A DNA stretch of 64,000 nt from Mesorhizobium amorphae (GCF_014843845.1 NZ_JHQS01000060.1:62001-126000), one strand, 5' to 3'; positions 34,376 through 43,098 are shown, numbered from the stretch's first letter. Numbers and translations: made by a program. Notes: generated from the letters alone by a model not told the origin.

Positions 34376-34419
34376 CCCCCCTCTGGCCTGCCGGCCATCT
34401 CCCCCACGAGGGGGGAGAT
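34376..34419 (+). repeat. Type A palindromic repeat, forward copy (right end of a composite)
   Basis: CCCCCCTCTGGCCTGCCGGC continues into CATCTCCCCCACGAGGGGGG and AGAT. It ends eight bases before the stop codon of the oligopeptidase gene, so it may serve as that transcript's end structure. Confidence 0.88.
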
Positions 34420-34427
34420 TGGCTAAT

Positions 34428-36482
34428 TTACACCAGCCCCCGCTTCACCATCATCGCCTCCGGCGACGGCATCTTGCCGCGGAAAGCGGTGTAGAGCTCT
34501 TCCGGGTCCTTCGAGCCGCCGGCGGCGTAGATGTTCTTCCTCAGCCGCTCGGCCAGCGCCGGGTTGAAGGGGTCGCCGGTCTCCTCGAAGGCAGCAAAGG
34601 CATCGGCATCGAGCACTTCCGACCACATGTAGGAATAGTAGCCGGCGGAGTAGCCGTCACCGGAAAAGACGTGGCCGAAATGCGGGGTGCGGTGGCGCAT
34701 GGCGATCGTGTCTGGCATGTCGAGCTTGCCGAGCGTTTCGGTCTCGAAACGAAGCGGCTGTTCCGGAGCGTCCGGCCGTGCGTGATAGGCCATGTCGATG
34801 AGTGCCGACGCGGTGAATTCGACCGTGGCGAAGCCGGCGCCGAAAGTGCGCGCCGCCAGCATCTTGTCGAGCAGCGCCTTCGGCATCGGCTTGCCGGTCT
34901 TGACGTGCAGCGCGTGCTTTTCCAGCACCGCCGGCACCGTCAGCCAGTGCTCGTAGAGCTGCGAAGGCAGTTCGACGAAATCGCGGCTCACCGAGGTGCC
35001 AGACACCGACGGCCAGGTGACGTCGGTCAGCATGCCGTGCAGCGCATGGCCGAATTCGTGGAACAGCGTCTTTGCCTCGTCGACCGACAAAAGGGCTGCC
35101 TCGCCCGCCGGCGGCTTGGCGAAGTTCATGATGTTGTAGATCACCGGCTTCGAACCGTGGCCCAGCTTGTAGCCGGATTTCAGCGCGCTCATCCAGGCGC
35201 CGGAGCGCTTCGAAGGCCGGGCAAAATAGTCGGCGAGGAAGAGGCCGCGCTCGCTGCCGTCGGCGTTCTTCACCACGAACGCGCGGGCATCGGGATGCCA
35301 GGCGGCGATGCCCTTTTTCTCTTCGAAGGTGATGCCGAACAATTTTGTCGCCACGTCGAAGCAGGCGTCGACAATGCGCTCGAGCTGCAGATACGGTTTC
35401 AGCTCGGCCTCGTCGAAGGCGAATTTCTCGGCGCGCAATTTCTCCTGGTAGAAGCGCCAGTCCCAGGCAGCGAATTGTTCGTTGCTGCCGGCCGCGGTCG
35501 CCAGCCGTTGCAGTTCGGTCTGGTCGCTGGCGGCCTTCTCCAGCGCCTTTTCCCAGACGGGATCGAGCAGCGCGTGCACCGCCTTCGGCGTCTTGGCCAT
35601 GGTGTCGTCGAGCTTCAGCGCCGCGAACGAGCCGTAGCCGAGCAGTTTTGCCTTCTCGGCGCGCAGCTTCAGCATATCCCGAACGACATTCGTGTTGTCG
35701 GTGGCGCCGCCATTCTGGCCGCGCATGGTGAAGGCGCGGAAGGCGGTCTCGCGCAGGTCGCGGCGTTCGGAGAAGGTGGTGAACGGCTCGTAGATCGACC
35801 GCGACAGCGTGACGGCATAGCGGCCTTTCTGGCCGCGCATCTCGGCGGCCTCGGCCATGGCGCTCTTGAGGAAGTCGGGCAGGCCGGCAAGGTCGGCCTC
35901 GTCGAGGAACAGCGCCCAGTCGCGCTCGTCGGCCAGCACGTTCTGGCCGAAGCTGGTGCCGAGCGAGGACAATTCCTCGTTGATCCTGGCCAGCCGCTTC
36001 TTGCCATCGGCGTCGAGTTTCGCGCCGGAGCGGACGAAGCCTTTCCAGGTCCTTTCCAACACGCGCAGCGTTTCGGAGTCGAGCTTCAGGGATTCACGGC
36101 GTTGGTAGAGGTCGTCGATGCGGGCAAACAATTTCTCGTTCATCGAGATCGCCGAGAAATGCCTCGACATCTTCGGCGAAATGTCGCGCTCCAGCGCCTG
36201 GATCGCCTCGTTGGTGTGGGCGCCGGCCCGGCACCAGAAGATCGACGAGACATGGTCGAGCGGCTCGCCTGCAAGTTCGAGCGCGGCCAGCGTGTTGTGA
36301 ACCGTCGGCGCCTCTGCGTTGCCTGATATCGCCTCGATCTCGGCTTCATGCGCCTTCAGCGCCGCGTCGAACACTCCGGAAAAGTCACCGTCGCCGATGC
36401 GGGAGAAGTCGGGCAGGCCAAGCGGCCCTTGCCATGCGGTCAGCGGATGGGCGGCGAGGTCGACGGTCTTCGTGGATGGCAT
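34428..36482 (-). CDS. M3-family oligopeptidase (Dcp/oligopeptidase A-like)
   Basis: A 684-residue zinc peptidase, the full length of the M3A family. The active-site helix is TLFHEFGHALHGMLTDV, with the third ligand expected in the following FVELPSQLYEHW segment. Nearby YYSYMWSEVLDADAF also matches the family near its C-terminus. Such enzymes degrade cytoplasmic peptides, including cleaved signal peptides. There is no signal sequence. ATG 36482 (MPSTKTVDLAAHP) is chosen; the frame extends to 36563 with low-complexity sequence. It is probably transcribed alone. Confidence 0.92.
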   Translation of the reverse strand: MPSTKTVDLAAHPLTAWQGPLGLPDFSRIGDGDFSGVFDAALKAHEAEIEAISGNAEAPTVHNTLAALELAGEPLDHVSSIFWCRAGAHTNEAIQALERDISPKMSRHFSAISMNEKLFARIDDLYQRRESLKLDSETLRVLERTWKGFVRSGAKLDADGKKRLARINEELSSLGTSFGQNVLADERDWALFLDEADLAGLPDFLKSAMAEAAEMRGQKGRYAVTLSRSIYEPFTTFSERRDLRETAFRAFTMRGQNGGATDNTNVVRDMLKLRAEKAKLLGYGSFAALKLDDTMAKTPKAVHALLDPVWEKALEKAASDQTELQRLATAAGSNEQFAAWDWRFYQEKLRAEKFAFDEAELKPYLQLERIVDACFDVATKLFGITFEEKKGIAAWHPDARAFVVKNADGSERGLFLADYFARPSKRSGAWMSALKSGYKLGHGSKPVIYNIMNFAKPPAGEAALLSVDEAKTLFHEFGHALHGMLTDVTWPSVSGTSVSRDFVELPSQLYEHWLTVPAVLEKHALHVKTGKPMPKALLDKMLAARTFGAGFATVEFTASALIDMAYHARPDAPEQPLRFETETLGKLDMPDTIAMRHRTPHFGHVFSGDGYSAGYYSYMWSEVLDADAFAAFEETGDPFNPALAERLRKNIYAAGGSKDPEELYTAFRGKMPSPEAMMVKRGLV

Positions 36483-36580
36483 GGATGATCTTTCGGCTGT
36501 TGGCGGCAAGGCAGGACGGGTCGCCACCGATGTAGGGCGCGGGCCTGTTGCGCGCAACATCACGGCCAGTCAGGTCTTCG

Positions 36581-36994
36581 TCAGTAACCGTCGCAGCTTT
36601 CCGCGATCGCGGCCTGCGAACTGGCGGTGATGCGGTTGTCGGTGACCGCGAAGGTCTCCTGCATCAGCATGTCGTTGTTGGGGAAGTCGTAGCAGGCGAT
36701 CACCGTGGTGACACCGCCCTCGCTCTTGGCGATGCGATGCCGGATCGCCGCACCGGCGACAGCACCTTGCCAGTTGTCGATCGAGGCGATGAACTCCTGC
36801 TTGTTCTGCACGACGCCGAGGTCTTCGAGCTTGATGCGCACGTCGTCGGCCAGCAGGTCCGACAATTCGGTGCGGTCGGCGACAAGCAGCGCCGAATACC
36901 AGCGGTCAATGATCGCACCGTCATCGGCACGAGCAGCGGTGAGCGTCGGCATCAGTGCCGCCACGACGAAAGTGATCGCACGCCAATTCCGCAT
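36581..36994 (-). CDS. Exported small hypothetical protein, NTF2/SnoaL-like
   Basis: A 137-residue protein with a Sec signal (MRNWRAITFVVAALMPTLTA, cut near ARADDG). The mature domain begins with a helix (IIDRWYSALLVADRTELSDL) and ADDVRIKL, and continues EFIASIDNWQ. This order recalls the NTF2/SnoaL cone fold, though I cannot name a subfamily. ATG 36994 is supported by GGAGGT just upstream; the preceding ATG codon overlaps that site. It is separated from the peptidase gene by 98 bp and may be co-transcribed with it. Confidence 0.72.
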   Translation of the reverse strand: MRNWRAITFVVAALMPTLTAARADDGAIIDRWYSALLVADRTELSDLLADDVRIKLEDLGVVQNKQEFIASIDNWQGAVAGAAIRHRIAKSEGGVTTVIACYDFPNNDMLMQETFAVTDNRITASSQAAIAESCDGY

Positions 36995-37010
36995 TGCCAC
37001 CTCCATGTTT

Positions 37011-37081
37011 GACCATGATCCTATCCGAAAACCGGGTCCCGCTTTTCGCTGACGCGGACCTTCGGTTCCGGGATCATGGTC
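37011..37081. repeat. Palindromic intergenic element, type D
   Basis: GACCATGATC and GATCATGGTC are perfect 10-bp ends of a 71-bp element with inner CCGAAAA and TTTTCG motifs. It fills the gap between the exported protein's start and the carbonic anhydrase stop, whose last base it includes. I recall similar ATCATG-ended elements from Mesorhizobium genomes, but have not checked. Confidence 0.65.
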
Positions 37082-37725
37082 TATGCCATCTCCGGCCGTT
37101 CGAAATCGCCGGTCTCCTTGTTCATCACCCAAAGCTCGCCGGTCGAGATGTCGAACCAGGCGCCGTGCAGCGACAGCCGGCCCTTGCCTTCAAGGATGGA
37201 GACGCAAGGAAAGGTTCTGAGATTGGCGATCGAATAGCGGATCGAGATGCGCTCCAGCGCGGTTTGGCGCTCCGTCGCCGTCATGAAGGTGCTGGACGAC
37301 ACGGTTTCGGCCGCCGGCGCGATCAGGCTCATCCATTTGCCGATGAAGTCGCCAGGCGACAGTGGCGCGGAGTTGGTGTCGAGCGCGGCGCGGATGCCGC
37401 CGCAGCGGCCGTGCCCCATCACCACGATGTTTTTCACCTTGAGGCTCTGCACGGCGAACTCGAGCGCGGCCGAGGTCGAGTGGAACTGGCCGTCCGGCGC
37501 ATAGGGTGGCACCAGATTGCCGACATTGCGCAGCACGAACAGCTCGCCCGGCCCGGCGTCGAAGATCGCTTCGGGCGCCGAGCGCGAGTCGCAACAGGCG
37601 ACGATCATGGTTTCGGGGGCCTGGCCTTCGCGGGCGAGCGAGCGGTAGCGGCCGCTTTCGGCGAGATAGCGGCCGCTCATGAAATTGCGATAGCCGGCGA
37701 GAAGGTGTTCGGGGAGGTGAGGCAT
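37081..37725 (-). CDS. Beta-class carbonic anhydrase
   Basis: A 214-residue zinc enzyme interconverting CO2 and bicarbonate. The ligand motifs are complete: Cys in IVACCDSRSAPE with the Asp-Arg dyad, and His and Cys in VMGHGRCGGI. FVLRNVGNLVPPY and HSTSAALEFAVQSLKVKNI are family-typical. It is cytoplasmic. ATG 37725 begins MPHLPEHLLAGYRNF, the usual start of alphaproteobacterial members. It appears to be a single-gene unit. Confidence 0.94.
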   Translation of the reverse strand: MPHLPEHLLAGYRNFMSGRYLAESGRYRSLAREGQAPETMIVACCDSRSAPEAIFDAGPGELFVLRNVGNLVPPYAPDGQFHSTSAALEFAVQSLKVKNIVVMGHGRCGGIRAALDTNSAPLSPGDFIGKWMSLIAPAAETVSSSTFMTATERQTALERISIRYSIANLRTFPCVSILEGKGRLSLHGAWFDISTGELWVMNKETGDFERPEMA

Positions 37726-37873
37726 GGGCGGCGTCGGGACCCTTTCCGGGTTGGATGCGGCGGCACGTTTCAGTTTGGAATGGCTCTAACGGCAAAAGCC
37801 CGTCGCGAGCAATGCCGAATTGCGGATGGGTTCGTCGCAAAACGCGATGCGGCGCGCATAGCTCAGCGCCGAT

Positions 37874-38629
37874 TCACGCCCAGATGGCGACGGGAATGCC
37901 GAAACGGTCGGTCAGCGGCGGGTCCGGGAACGGCCGTGCCTCGCCGCTGGCGATGCGGCCGGCGATCAGCATCATCGCCGCTGCGTCGAGGAAATCGTCG
38001 GCGGCCGCGCCTTTCGGCGGCGCCCCGTCGAGGAAGTCCTTCTCATAGCCATGCCGGAACAGCAGTGCCTTGCGCTCTGCCATGCCGGCGGGGTTGACCA
38101 TGCCCTTGATCTTCTTCGGCAGCGACATAGCGGCACCGCCATTCAGCCTGCAGAAGGCGACTTCCGGATGCGATTCGAAGACGCGAATGCGCAATTCGGG
38201 GCGGGCGATCAGCAAGGCATCGATCTCGCGGATCTTGGCGAAGATGCCAAAAGCCTGGATCGAGACGCCGCGTGGCGGATCGGAGGTCGTCTTGGCCACT
38301 TGGCTGGCGCGGCGATGCGCGACATACCAGGCTTCGACCGTGGTGAAGTCATCCGTGTCTGCGTAAAGGGCGGCGCGCGAGGGAATGGCGAAGACGCTGG
38401 ATTGGCGCTGCCCGAGCAGCGGCCGCACCAACGCTTCCGGCCCGCGTCCGCCTCTTTGCGAATGATCCGGCAGGCCGATCGGCATGTCGACGGCGACCAC
38501 GGCGTCGGCGGGCAATGCGTCGACCAGCATCGCGAAGCTTGGAAAGACGCAGACCCAGGGCGATGCGCCCGGATCGCGGTGGACAGCGATCCAGCCGGCC
38601 TTGCAGCCGTCGACGCCGACAAGAGTCAC
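37874..38629 (-). CDS. DUF429 family protein
   Basis: A 251-residue DUF429 protein. The N-terminal VGVDGCKAGWIAV followed by AVDMPIGLPD is diagnostic, with FESHPEVAFCRLNGG in the middle and DDFLDAAAMMLIAGRI near the end. The fold resembles RNase H or a nuclease, and the function is unknown. The start is GTG 38629, overlapping the pdxY stop as GTGA. Longer frames upstream are the pdxY gene out of phase. Coupling to pdxY is unexplained. Confidence 0.88.
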   Translation of the reverse strand: MTLVGVDGCKAGWIAVHRDPGASPWVCVFPSFAMLVDALPADAVVAVDMPIGLPDHSQRGGRGPEALVRPLLGQRQSSVFAIPSRAALYADTDDFTTVEAWYVAHRRASQVAKTTSDPPRGVSIQAFGIFAKIREIDALLIARPELRIRVFESHPEVAFCRLNGGAAMSLPKKIKGMVNPAGMAERKALLFRHGYEKDFLDGAPPKGAAADDFLDAAAMMLIAGRIASGEARPFPDPPLTDRFGIPVAIWA

Positions 38630-39507
38630 GCCCTTTTGTCCCGCCCCGGGTGCAGGAGGTGGCGAAGCTGCACCATTGCCATCGGCTGCGACAGGCTCTG
38701 GGCGTCGGTCTCGAGCTGCAACTCGTCGCCGCCGCGCTTGGCCGTGCGCGCCAGAATCTCGTAGACCGCCGCCGTGGTCGACTGCAGCGCTTTGATCGCC
38801 GGCTGGCCGGAGAGGATGCGCGCCAGATAGACAGCCGCTGTCAGGTCGCCCAGCCCGTTGGGCGGTTTGTCGATGAGGCGGTGCTCGGCGAGCAGCGCCT
38901 GTCTGGCGTCGAGCAGCAGATTTCCGGTGCCGCCAGCCATCATCGACGGCGCCGAGGTGACCAGCATGGTCCCAGGCCCCGCATGAAGGGCGGCCGCGAT
39001 CACCGATTTGAGGTCGGGCAGCGGCGCGCCGGCCATCCATTCCAGCTCGTAGCGGTTGGGGGTGGCGATGTCGGCGATCGGCATCAGCCGGTCGCGCAAG
39101 GCGATCGCCGTCGCTTCAGGCACATAGAGCCCGCCCGAATCGCCCATTACCGGATCGCAGATATAGACGGCGTTTGGCGTCCTTTCCTTGACCGCGGCGA
39201 CCAGCGAGGCAACGGCTTCAGCCTGGCCGGCCTCGCCGAGATAGCCCGACAGCACTGCGCCGACCTCGCCCAGCCAGGGCGCGCGTTCGAGATCGGCCAT
39301 CAGCGCCTTGAACTGGTCGAGCGGCGGCACGATGCGGGTGGCGCGGCCATGGCCGGGGTGCCAGGGCAGCACGATGGTCGGCACCGCCCATACCGGAAAG
39401 CCGAGCGTCTCCAGCGCGAAGACGGCGGCGCGGTTGCCGACCGAGCCGCGGGCGACATGGCTGGAAATGACGATGACCGCACGCGGCGCGTCGGCTTTTT
39501 CATTCAT
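38626..39507 (-). CDS. pdxY: Pyridoxal kinase PdxY
   Basis: A 293-residue ribokinase-fold kinase of the B6 salvage pathway, making pyridoxal 5'-phosphate. Markers are ISSHVARGSVGNRAAVFALE at the N-terminus, YICDPVMGDSGGLYV, ATPNRYELEWMAG and the anion-hole/catalytic-Asp segment PPNGLGDLTAA (GxGD present). ATG 39507 is used. It is the middle gene of a three-gene minus-strand operon with a small membrane protein 12 bp upstream and DUF429 overlapping downstream. Confidence 0.93.
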   Translation of the reverse strand: MNEKADAPRAVIVISSHVARGSVGNRAAVFALETLGFPVWAVPTIVLPWHPGHGRATRIVPPLDQFKALMADLERAPWLGEVGAVLSGYLGEAGQAEAVASLVAAVKERTPNAVYICDPVMGDSGGLYVPEATAIALRDRLMPIADIATPNRYELEWMAGAPLPDLKSVIAAALHAGPGTMLVTSAPSMMAGGTGNLLLDARQALLAEHRLIDKPPNGLGDLTAAVYLARILSGQPAIKALQSTTAAVYEILARTAKRGGDELQLETDAQSLSQPMAMVQLRHLLHPGRDKRA

Positions 39508-39519
39508 TGATCCTGATTC

Positions 39520-39765
39520 CTAACGGGTGGCGAAATACACGAGCCAGGCCAACAGGCCGATTGCAATGATGAGCCCCAGCCCCCTGCCGATGCGGGTGCC
39601 CCAAACTTCGATCGGGTCCGCGCGGTCGGCGTCCGCGGCCGTGACGTGGTCGCTCGCGCTCTTCGCGGTCCGCGCGACGAACGAGGTGCCGCCCGGCGCG
39701 GTCTCATGCTCCACACGCTCGAGAATGCGGCGCGATTCGGTGTCGCTCTCCTGGCGTTTCGCCAT
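39520..39765 (-). CDS. Small membrane-anchored hypothetical protein, 81 aa
   Basis: The N-terminal 50 residues are charged and polar (MAKRQESDTESRRILERVEH), and a single span closes the protein (LGLIIAIGLLAWLVYFATR), so it is a C-tail-anchored type. It lies 12 bp ahead of pdxY on the same strand, which supports co-transcription. No named family is recognised. Confidence 0.75.
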   Translation of the reverse strand: MAKRQESDTESRRILERVEHETAPGGTSFVARTAKSASDHVTAADADRADPIEVWGTRIGRGLGLIIAIGLLAWLVYFATR

Positions 39766-39929
39766 GGCAAAATCCTGTTTCGCCGGGACCTTAGCCTGTT
39801 CGCGAGACCATTCACAGGGCCTCGTGCCGGACGCGGAGATGCCAGCGGATGCTTCCGGGCCGAGGTCATTTTCTTGCGCGCAGATTGTGGTAATGCTTCG
39901 CGTGCAACTTCCGACGAGGGATCCAAATC

Positions 39930-40568
39930 ATGTTTGCCCAGCGCCGCTCTCCACCCTCCATTGTCCGCACTCTACCGGCCTTCCTGCTGATGGCGATCGT
40001 GCTGCCGCTGCTTGCCGGCTGCGGCTACAACACCATTCCGACGGCGGAGGAGAATGCCAAGGCGGCCTGGAGCGAGGTGCTGAACCAGTACCAACGCCGC
40101 GCCGACCTCATCCCCAACCTGGTCGAGACGGTCAAGGGCTATGCGGCGCATGAGAAGGATACGCTCGACGCGGTGGTGGAAGCGCGCGCCAAGGCGACGC
40201 AGATAACGGTGACGCCGGAGACATTGAAGGACCCGGAAGCCTTCAAGAAATTCCAGGACAGCCAGTCCGGCCTGACCAGCGCGCTGTCGCGGCTTTTGGC
40301 GGTGGTGGAGAACTATCCCGACCTCAAGGCCAACCAGAATTTCCTGGCGCTGCAGGCGCAGCTCGAAGGCACCGAGAACCGCATCGCGGTGGCGCGGCGC
40401 GACTATATCCAGGCGGTCAGGGACTACAATTTGACGTTGAGGACCTTCCCGTCGGTGCTGTGGGCAACCTTCTGGTTCCGGAGCAACGAGCCGTTCGCGA
40501 ACTTCACCATCGAGGAAGACAAGCTGCAGACGCCCAAGGTCGATTTCGGGACGAAACAGGGCGGGTGA
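39930..40568 (+). CDS. lemA: LemA family lipoprotein
   Basis: A 212-residue LemA protein. The N-terminal membrane segment ends in a lipobox (LPLLAGCGYN), then EENAKAAWSEVLNQYQRRAD and LIPNLVETVKGYAAHEKDTL form the helical core. ALSRLLAVVENYPDLKANQN and the closing SVLWATFWFRSNEPFANF are typical. LemA genes commonly precede TPM-domain genes, as here. The function is unclear, possibly in membrane protein quality or secretion. A 192-bp gap with a palindromic repeat separates it from the first TPM gene. Confidence 0.93.
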   Translation: MFAQRRSPPSIVRTLPAFLLMAIVLPLLAGCGYNTIPTAEENAKAAWSEVLNQYQRRADLIPNLVETVKGYAAHEKDTLDAVVEARAKATQITVTPETLKDPEAFKKFQDSQSGLTSALSRLLAVVENYPDLKANQNFLALQAQLEGTENRIAVARRDYIQAVRDYNLTLRTFPSVLWATFWFRSNEPFANFTIEEDKLQTPKVDFGTKQGG

Positions 40569-40616
40569 ACGATCACTTAGAGAGTGTGGTCCCTGTTGGC
40601 CTTGTGCTCCGTCACA

Positions 40617-40761
40617 CCCCCCTCTGTCCTGCCGGACCCAGCCCTCCGCTATCGCTCCGGGCGTTCGTCGTTCGGAAAGCCAAGCAATTGGCTTGCCGTC
40701 CGCTACGCGGAGCACTCCTCACCCCCCTCAAGGGGGAGATGGCCGGCAGGACAGAGGGGGG
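40617..40761. repeat. Type A-like repeat pair bounding the lemA/TPM gap
   Basis: CCCCCCTCTGTCCTGCCGG (40617-40635) and CCGGCAGGACAGAGGGGGG (40743-40761) are a perfect 19-bp inverted repeat. The right unit is nearly complete (from 40722); the left one is cut short. The right end abuts and supplies the first base of the GTG proposed as the start of the next gene. Confidence 0.88.
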
Positions 40762-41567
40762 TGGGACGGAACGCCACTCTGACGTTTCTGGCGGTCATTC
40801 TAAGCCTCCTTTTCTTCCCCCTCGCCGCCTTCGCCGCCGATCTTCCCGCCCTCACCGGCCGTGTCGTCGACAATGCCGGCATCATCGATGCGGCGACCAA
40901 GGCGGTGCTGACGCAAAAACTCGCTGACTTCGAGAAAAAAGGCTCCGACCAGATTGTCGTGGCGACAATACCCAGCCTCGACGGCGAGGAGATCGAGCCC
41001 TACGCCAACCGCCTGTTTCGCTTCTGGAAGCTTGGCCAGGCCAAGGAGAACAACGGCGTCCTGCTGCTGGTGGCGCCGAACGACCGCAAGATGCGCATCG
41101 AGGTCGGCTATGGGCTGGAGGGCACGCTGACCGACCTGCACACCAAGCTGATCATCGAAAACGACATGGTGCCGGCCTTTCGCGCCGGCGATTTCTCCGG
41201 CGGCATCAGCAAAGCCGTCGACGACATGATCATGGTGCTGGAAGGCAATCCGGAGGAACTGGAAGCCCGCGGCGAGCGCAACCAGCAGGCACCGTTCAAT
41301 TCCGACGACCTGTTCTTCACAATTTTCATCGCCATCTGGATCACCATCCTGGTCGGCAGCCTGGCCGCCTCGATCCTGCCGCCGATCTTCGGCCAGAGGA
41401 TCGGACCCGGCCGCTATCGCTGGCTGGGCATGACCTTCGAACCCAGCCGGCGCTCGTCCAGCGGCTCGAGAAGTTCCGGCGGCGGCTGGTCGTCGGGGTC
41501 AAGCGGCGGCGGTTTTTCCGGTGGCGGCGGCTCGTCCGGCGGCGGCGGCTCCTCGGGAAGCTGGTGA
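40761..41567 (+). CDS. TPM-domain secreted/membrane protein, first copy
   Basis: 268 residues from GTG 40761. The signal peptide FLAVILSLLFFPLAAFAA comes immediately, then the TPM domain (LTGRVVDNAGIIDAATKAVL, SDQIVVATIPSLDGEEIEPY, NNGVLLLVAPNDRKMRIEVG). One membrane span follows (FIAIWITILVGSLAASILPP), and a Ser/Gly-rich tail ends GGGGSSGSW. TPM proteins (YgcG, Psb32, MOLO-1) have roles in membrane-protein maintenance; activity is debated. The frame is open from 40584 through the repeat element but adds no sensible protein, so the start is set at the repeat edge. No well-spaced ribosome site is evident. Confidence 0.85.
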   Translation: MGRNATLTFLAVILSLLFFPLAAFAADLPALTGRVVDNAGIIDAATKAVLTQKLADFEKKGSDQIVVATIPSLDGEEIEPYANRLFRFWKLGQAKENNGVLLLVAPNDRKMRIEVGYGLEGTLTDLHTKLIIENDMVPAFRAGDFSGGISKAVDDMIMVLEGNPEELEARGERNQQAPFNSDDLFFTIFIAIWITILVGSLAASILPPIFGQRIGPGRYRWLGMTFEPSRRSSSGSRSSGGGWSSGSSGGGFSGGGGSSGGGGSSGSW

Positions 41568-41571
41568 CGGC

Positions 41572-42453
41572 ATGACGGGACGCGCCCTCGCAATATCCGG
41601 CTCTGTCGCGATGCGGATCGATGCCGCCCTGCTGGCCGTGGCGCTGCTGCTGTTGCTCGGCTTCACGGCTTTCGCCGCGGAGCTGCCGGCGCTAACCGGG
41701 CGGGTCGTCGACGATGCCGGCATCATCGATGCCGCGACCAAGGCGGCCTTGACGCAGAAGCTCGCGGATTTCGAGACGAAAGGTTCGGACCAGATCGTCG
41801 TCGCGACGATCCCCAGCCTCGACGGCGAGGAGATCGAACCCTTCGCCAACCGGCTGTTCCGCTTCTGGAAGCTCGGCCAGGGCGGCGAGAACAATGGCGT
41901 GCTGCTGCTGGTGGCCAAGAACGACCGCAAGATGCGCATCGAGGTCGGCTATGGTCTCGAAGGCACGCTGACCGACCTGCACACCAAGCTGATCATTGAA
42001 AACGACATGGTGCCGGCCTTTCGCGCCGGCGATTTCTCCGGCGGCATCTCCAAAGCCGTCGACGACATGATCATGGTGCTGGAAGGCAATCCGGAAGAGC
42101 TCGAGGCGCGCGGCAAGCGCAATCCGGCCGACGACAGCTCGCCCATCGATCCCATCGTCGCGCTGTTCCTGATCCTGTGGGCGGCGATGTTCTTCGGCGG
42201 CCTGGCGATGGCCTTCCTGCCGCCGATCTTCGGCACGAAGCTGTCGCCGGGCGTGTATAAATGGCTCGGCATGACCTTCCGCTATGGCTCTTCGTCTTCC
42301 GGCAGTGGCTGGGTGACGGGATCCTCATCCGGCAGTGGCTGGTCGTCGGGCAGTTCCGGCGGCGGCTGGTCTTCCGGCTCGAGCAGCGGCGGTGGCGGAT
42401 TTTCAGGTGGCGGCGGCTCGTCCGGCGGCGGCGGGTCTTCAGGGAGCTGGTGA
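41572..42453 (+). CDS. TPM-domain secreted/membrane protein, second copy
   Basis: A 293-residue paralogue of the preceding gene. The TPM domain and the segment LEGTLTDLHTKLIIENDMVP to ISKAVDDMIMVLEGNPEELE are almost identical at protein and DNA level. The signal region, the membrane span (ALFLILWAAMFFGGLAMAFL) and the longer Ser/Gly-rich tail differ. ATG 41572 is four bases after the first copy's stop; ATG 41611 is possible. This is a tandem duplication kept in step with its neighbour. Confidence 0.9.
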   Translation: MTGRALAISGSVAMRIDAALLAVALLLLLGFTAFAAELPALTGRVVDDAGIIDAATKAALTQKLADFETKGSDQIVVATIPSLDGEEIEPFANRLFRFWKLGQGGENNGVLLLVAKNDRKMRIEVGYGLEGTLTDLHTKLIIENDMVPAFRAGDFSGGISKAVDDMIMVLEGNPEELEARGKRNPADDSSPIDPIVALFLILWAAMFFGGLAMAFLPPIFGTKLSPGVYKWLGMTFRYGSSSSGSGWVTGSSSGSGWSSGSSGGGWSSGSSSGGGGFSGGGGSSGGGGSSGSW

Positions 42454-42459
42454 GACGAG

Positions 42460-43098
42460 ATGGCAACACGACCGATCAGCCCGCTGGACCATGACCGCAT
42501 CGCCGAGGCGATCCGCGCCGCCGAGACGAAGACCGACGGCGAGATCTATTGCGTCGTGGCGCAGGCCAGCGACGGCTATTTCTTTCCGGCCGCCTTCATG
42601 GCGACGCTGGCCATGCTGATCGTCAGTCTCGCCGTCGCCTATGGGCTGGAGGCCTGGTGGCTGTCGATCCGCCTGCCGCATTTCGTCTTCGACGAGCTGC
42701 TGGCGCTGGCCTCGGTGCTTGTCCTGCTGTGGGCGCTGCCCGGCTTGCGCATCCATCTCGTGCCGCGGCGACTGCGCTACCAGGCGGCACATGCCAACGC
42801 GATCAAGCAGTTCCTCGCCCGCAACGTCCACCGCACCACGGCGCGCACCGGCGTGCTTGTCTTCGTCTCGATCGCCGAGCGCTATGCCGAAGTGATCGCC
42901 GACAGCGGCATCAACGCCAAGGTCGGCCAGCATGTCTGGGATGGCGTGGTGGGCGACCTCACCCGGCATGCCGGCGACGACCGTCTCGCCGACGGCTTCG
43001 TCAAGGCGATCGAATCAGTCGGCGCGGTGCTGGCCGAGCATTTTCCGGTCACGGCCGGCGACGCCAACGAGTTGGACGACCACTTGGTCGAAATCTGA
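42460..43098 (+). CDS. TPM-domain membrane protein, third and divergent
   Basis: A 212-residue protein with two spans near residues 45-95 (FMATLAMLIVSLAVAYGLEA and ELLALASVLVLLWALPGL) and no Ser/Gly tail. ETKTDGEIYCVVAQASDGY opens the split TPM-like domain, which resumes after the spans at TARTGVLVFVSIAERYAEVI. Relatives often follow the long TPM gene in lemA operons. Seven bases separate it from the second copy, so the three are one transcript ending at the hairpin near 43110. Confidence 0.88.
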   Translation: MATRPISPLDHDRIAEAIRAAETKTDGEIYCVVAQASDGYFFPAAFMATLAMLIVSLAVAYGLEAWWLSIRLPHFVFDELLALASVLVLLWALPGLRIHLVPRRLRYQAAHANAIKQFLARNVHRTTARTGVLVFVSIAERYAEVIADSGINAKVGQHVWDGVVGDLTRHAGDDRLADGFVKAIESVGAVLAEHFPVTAGDANELDDHLVEI

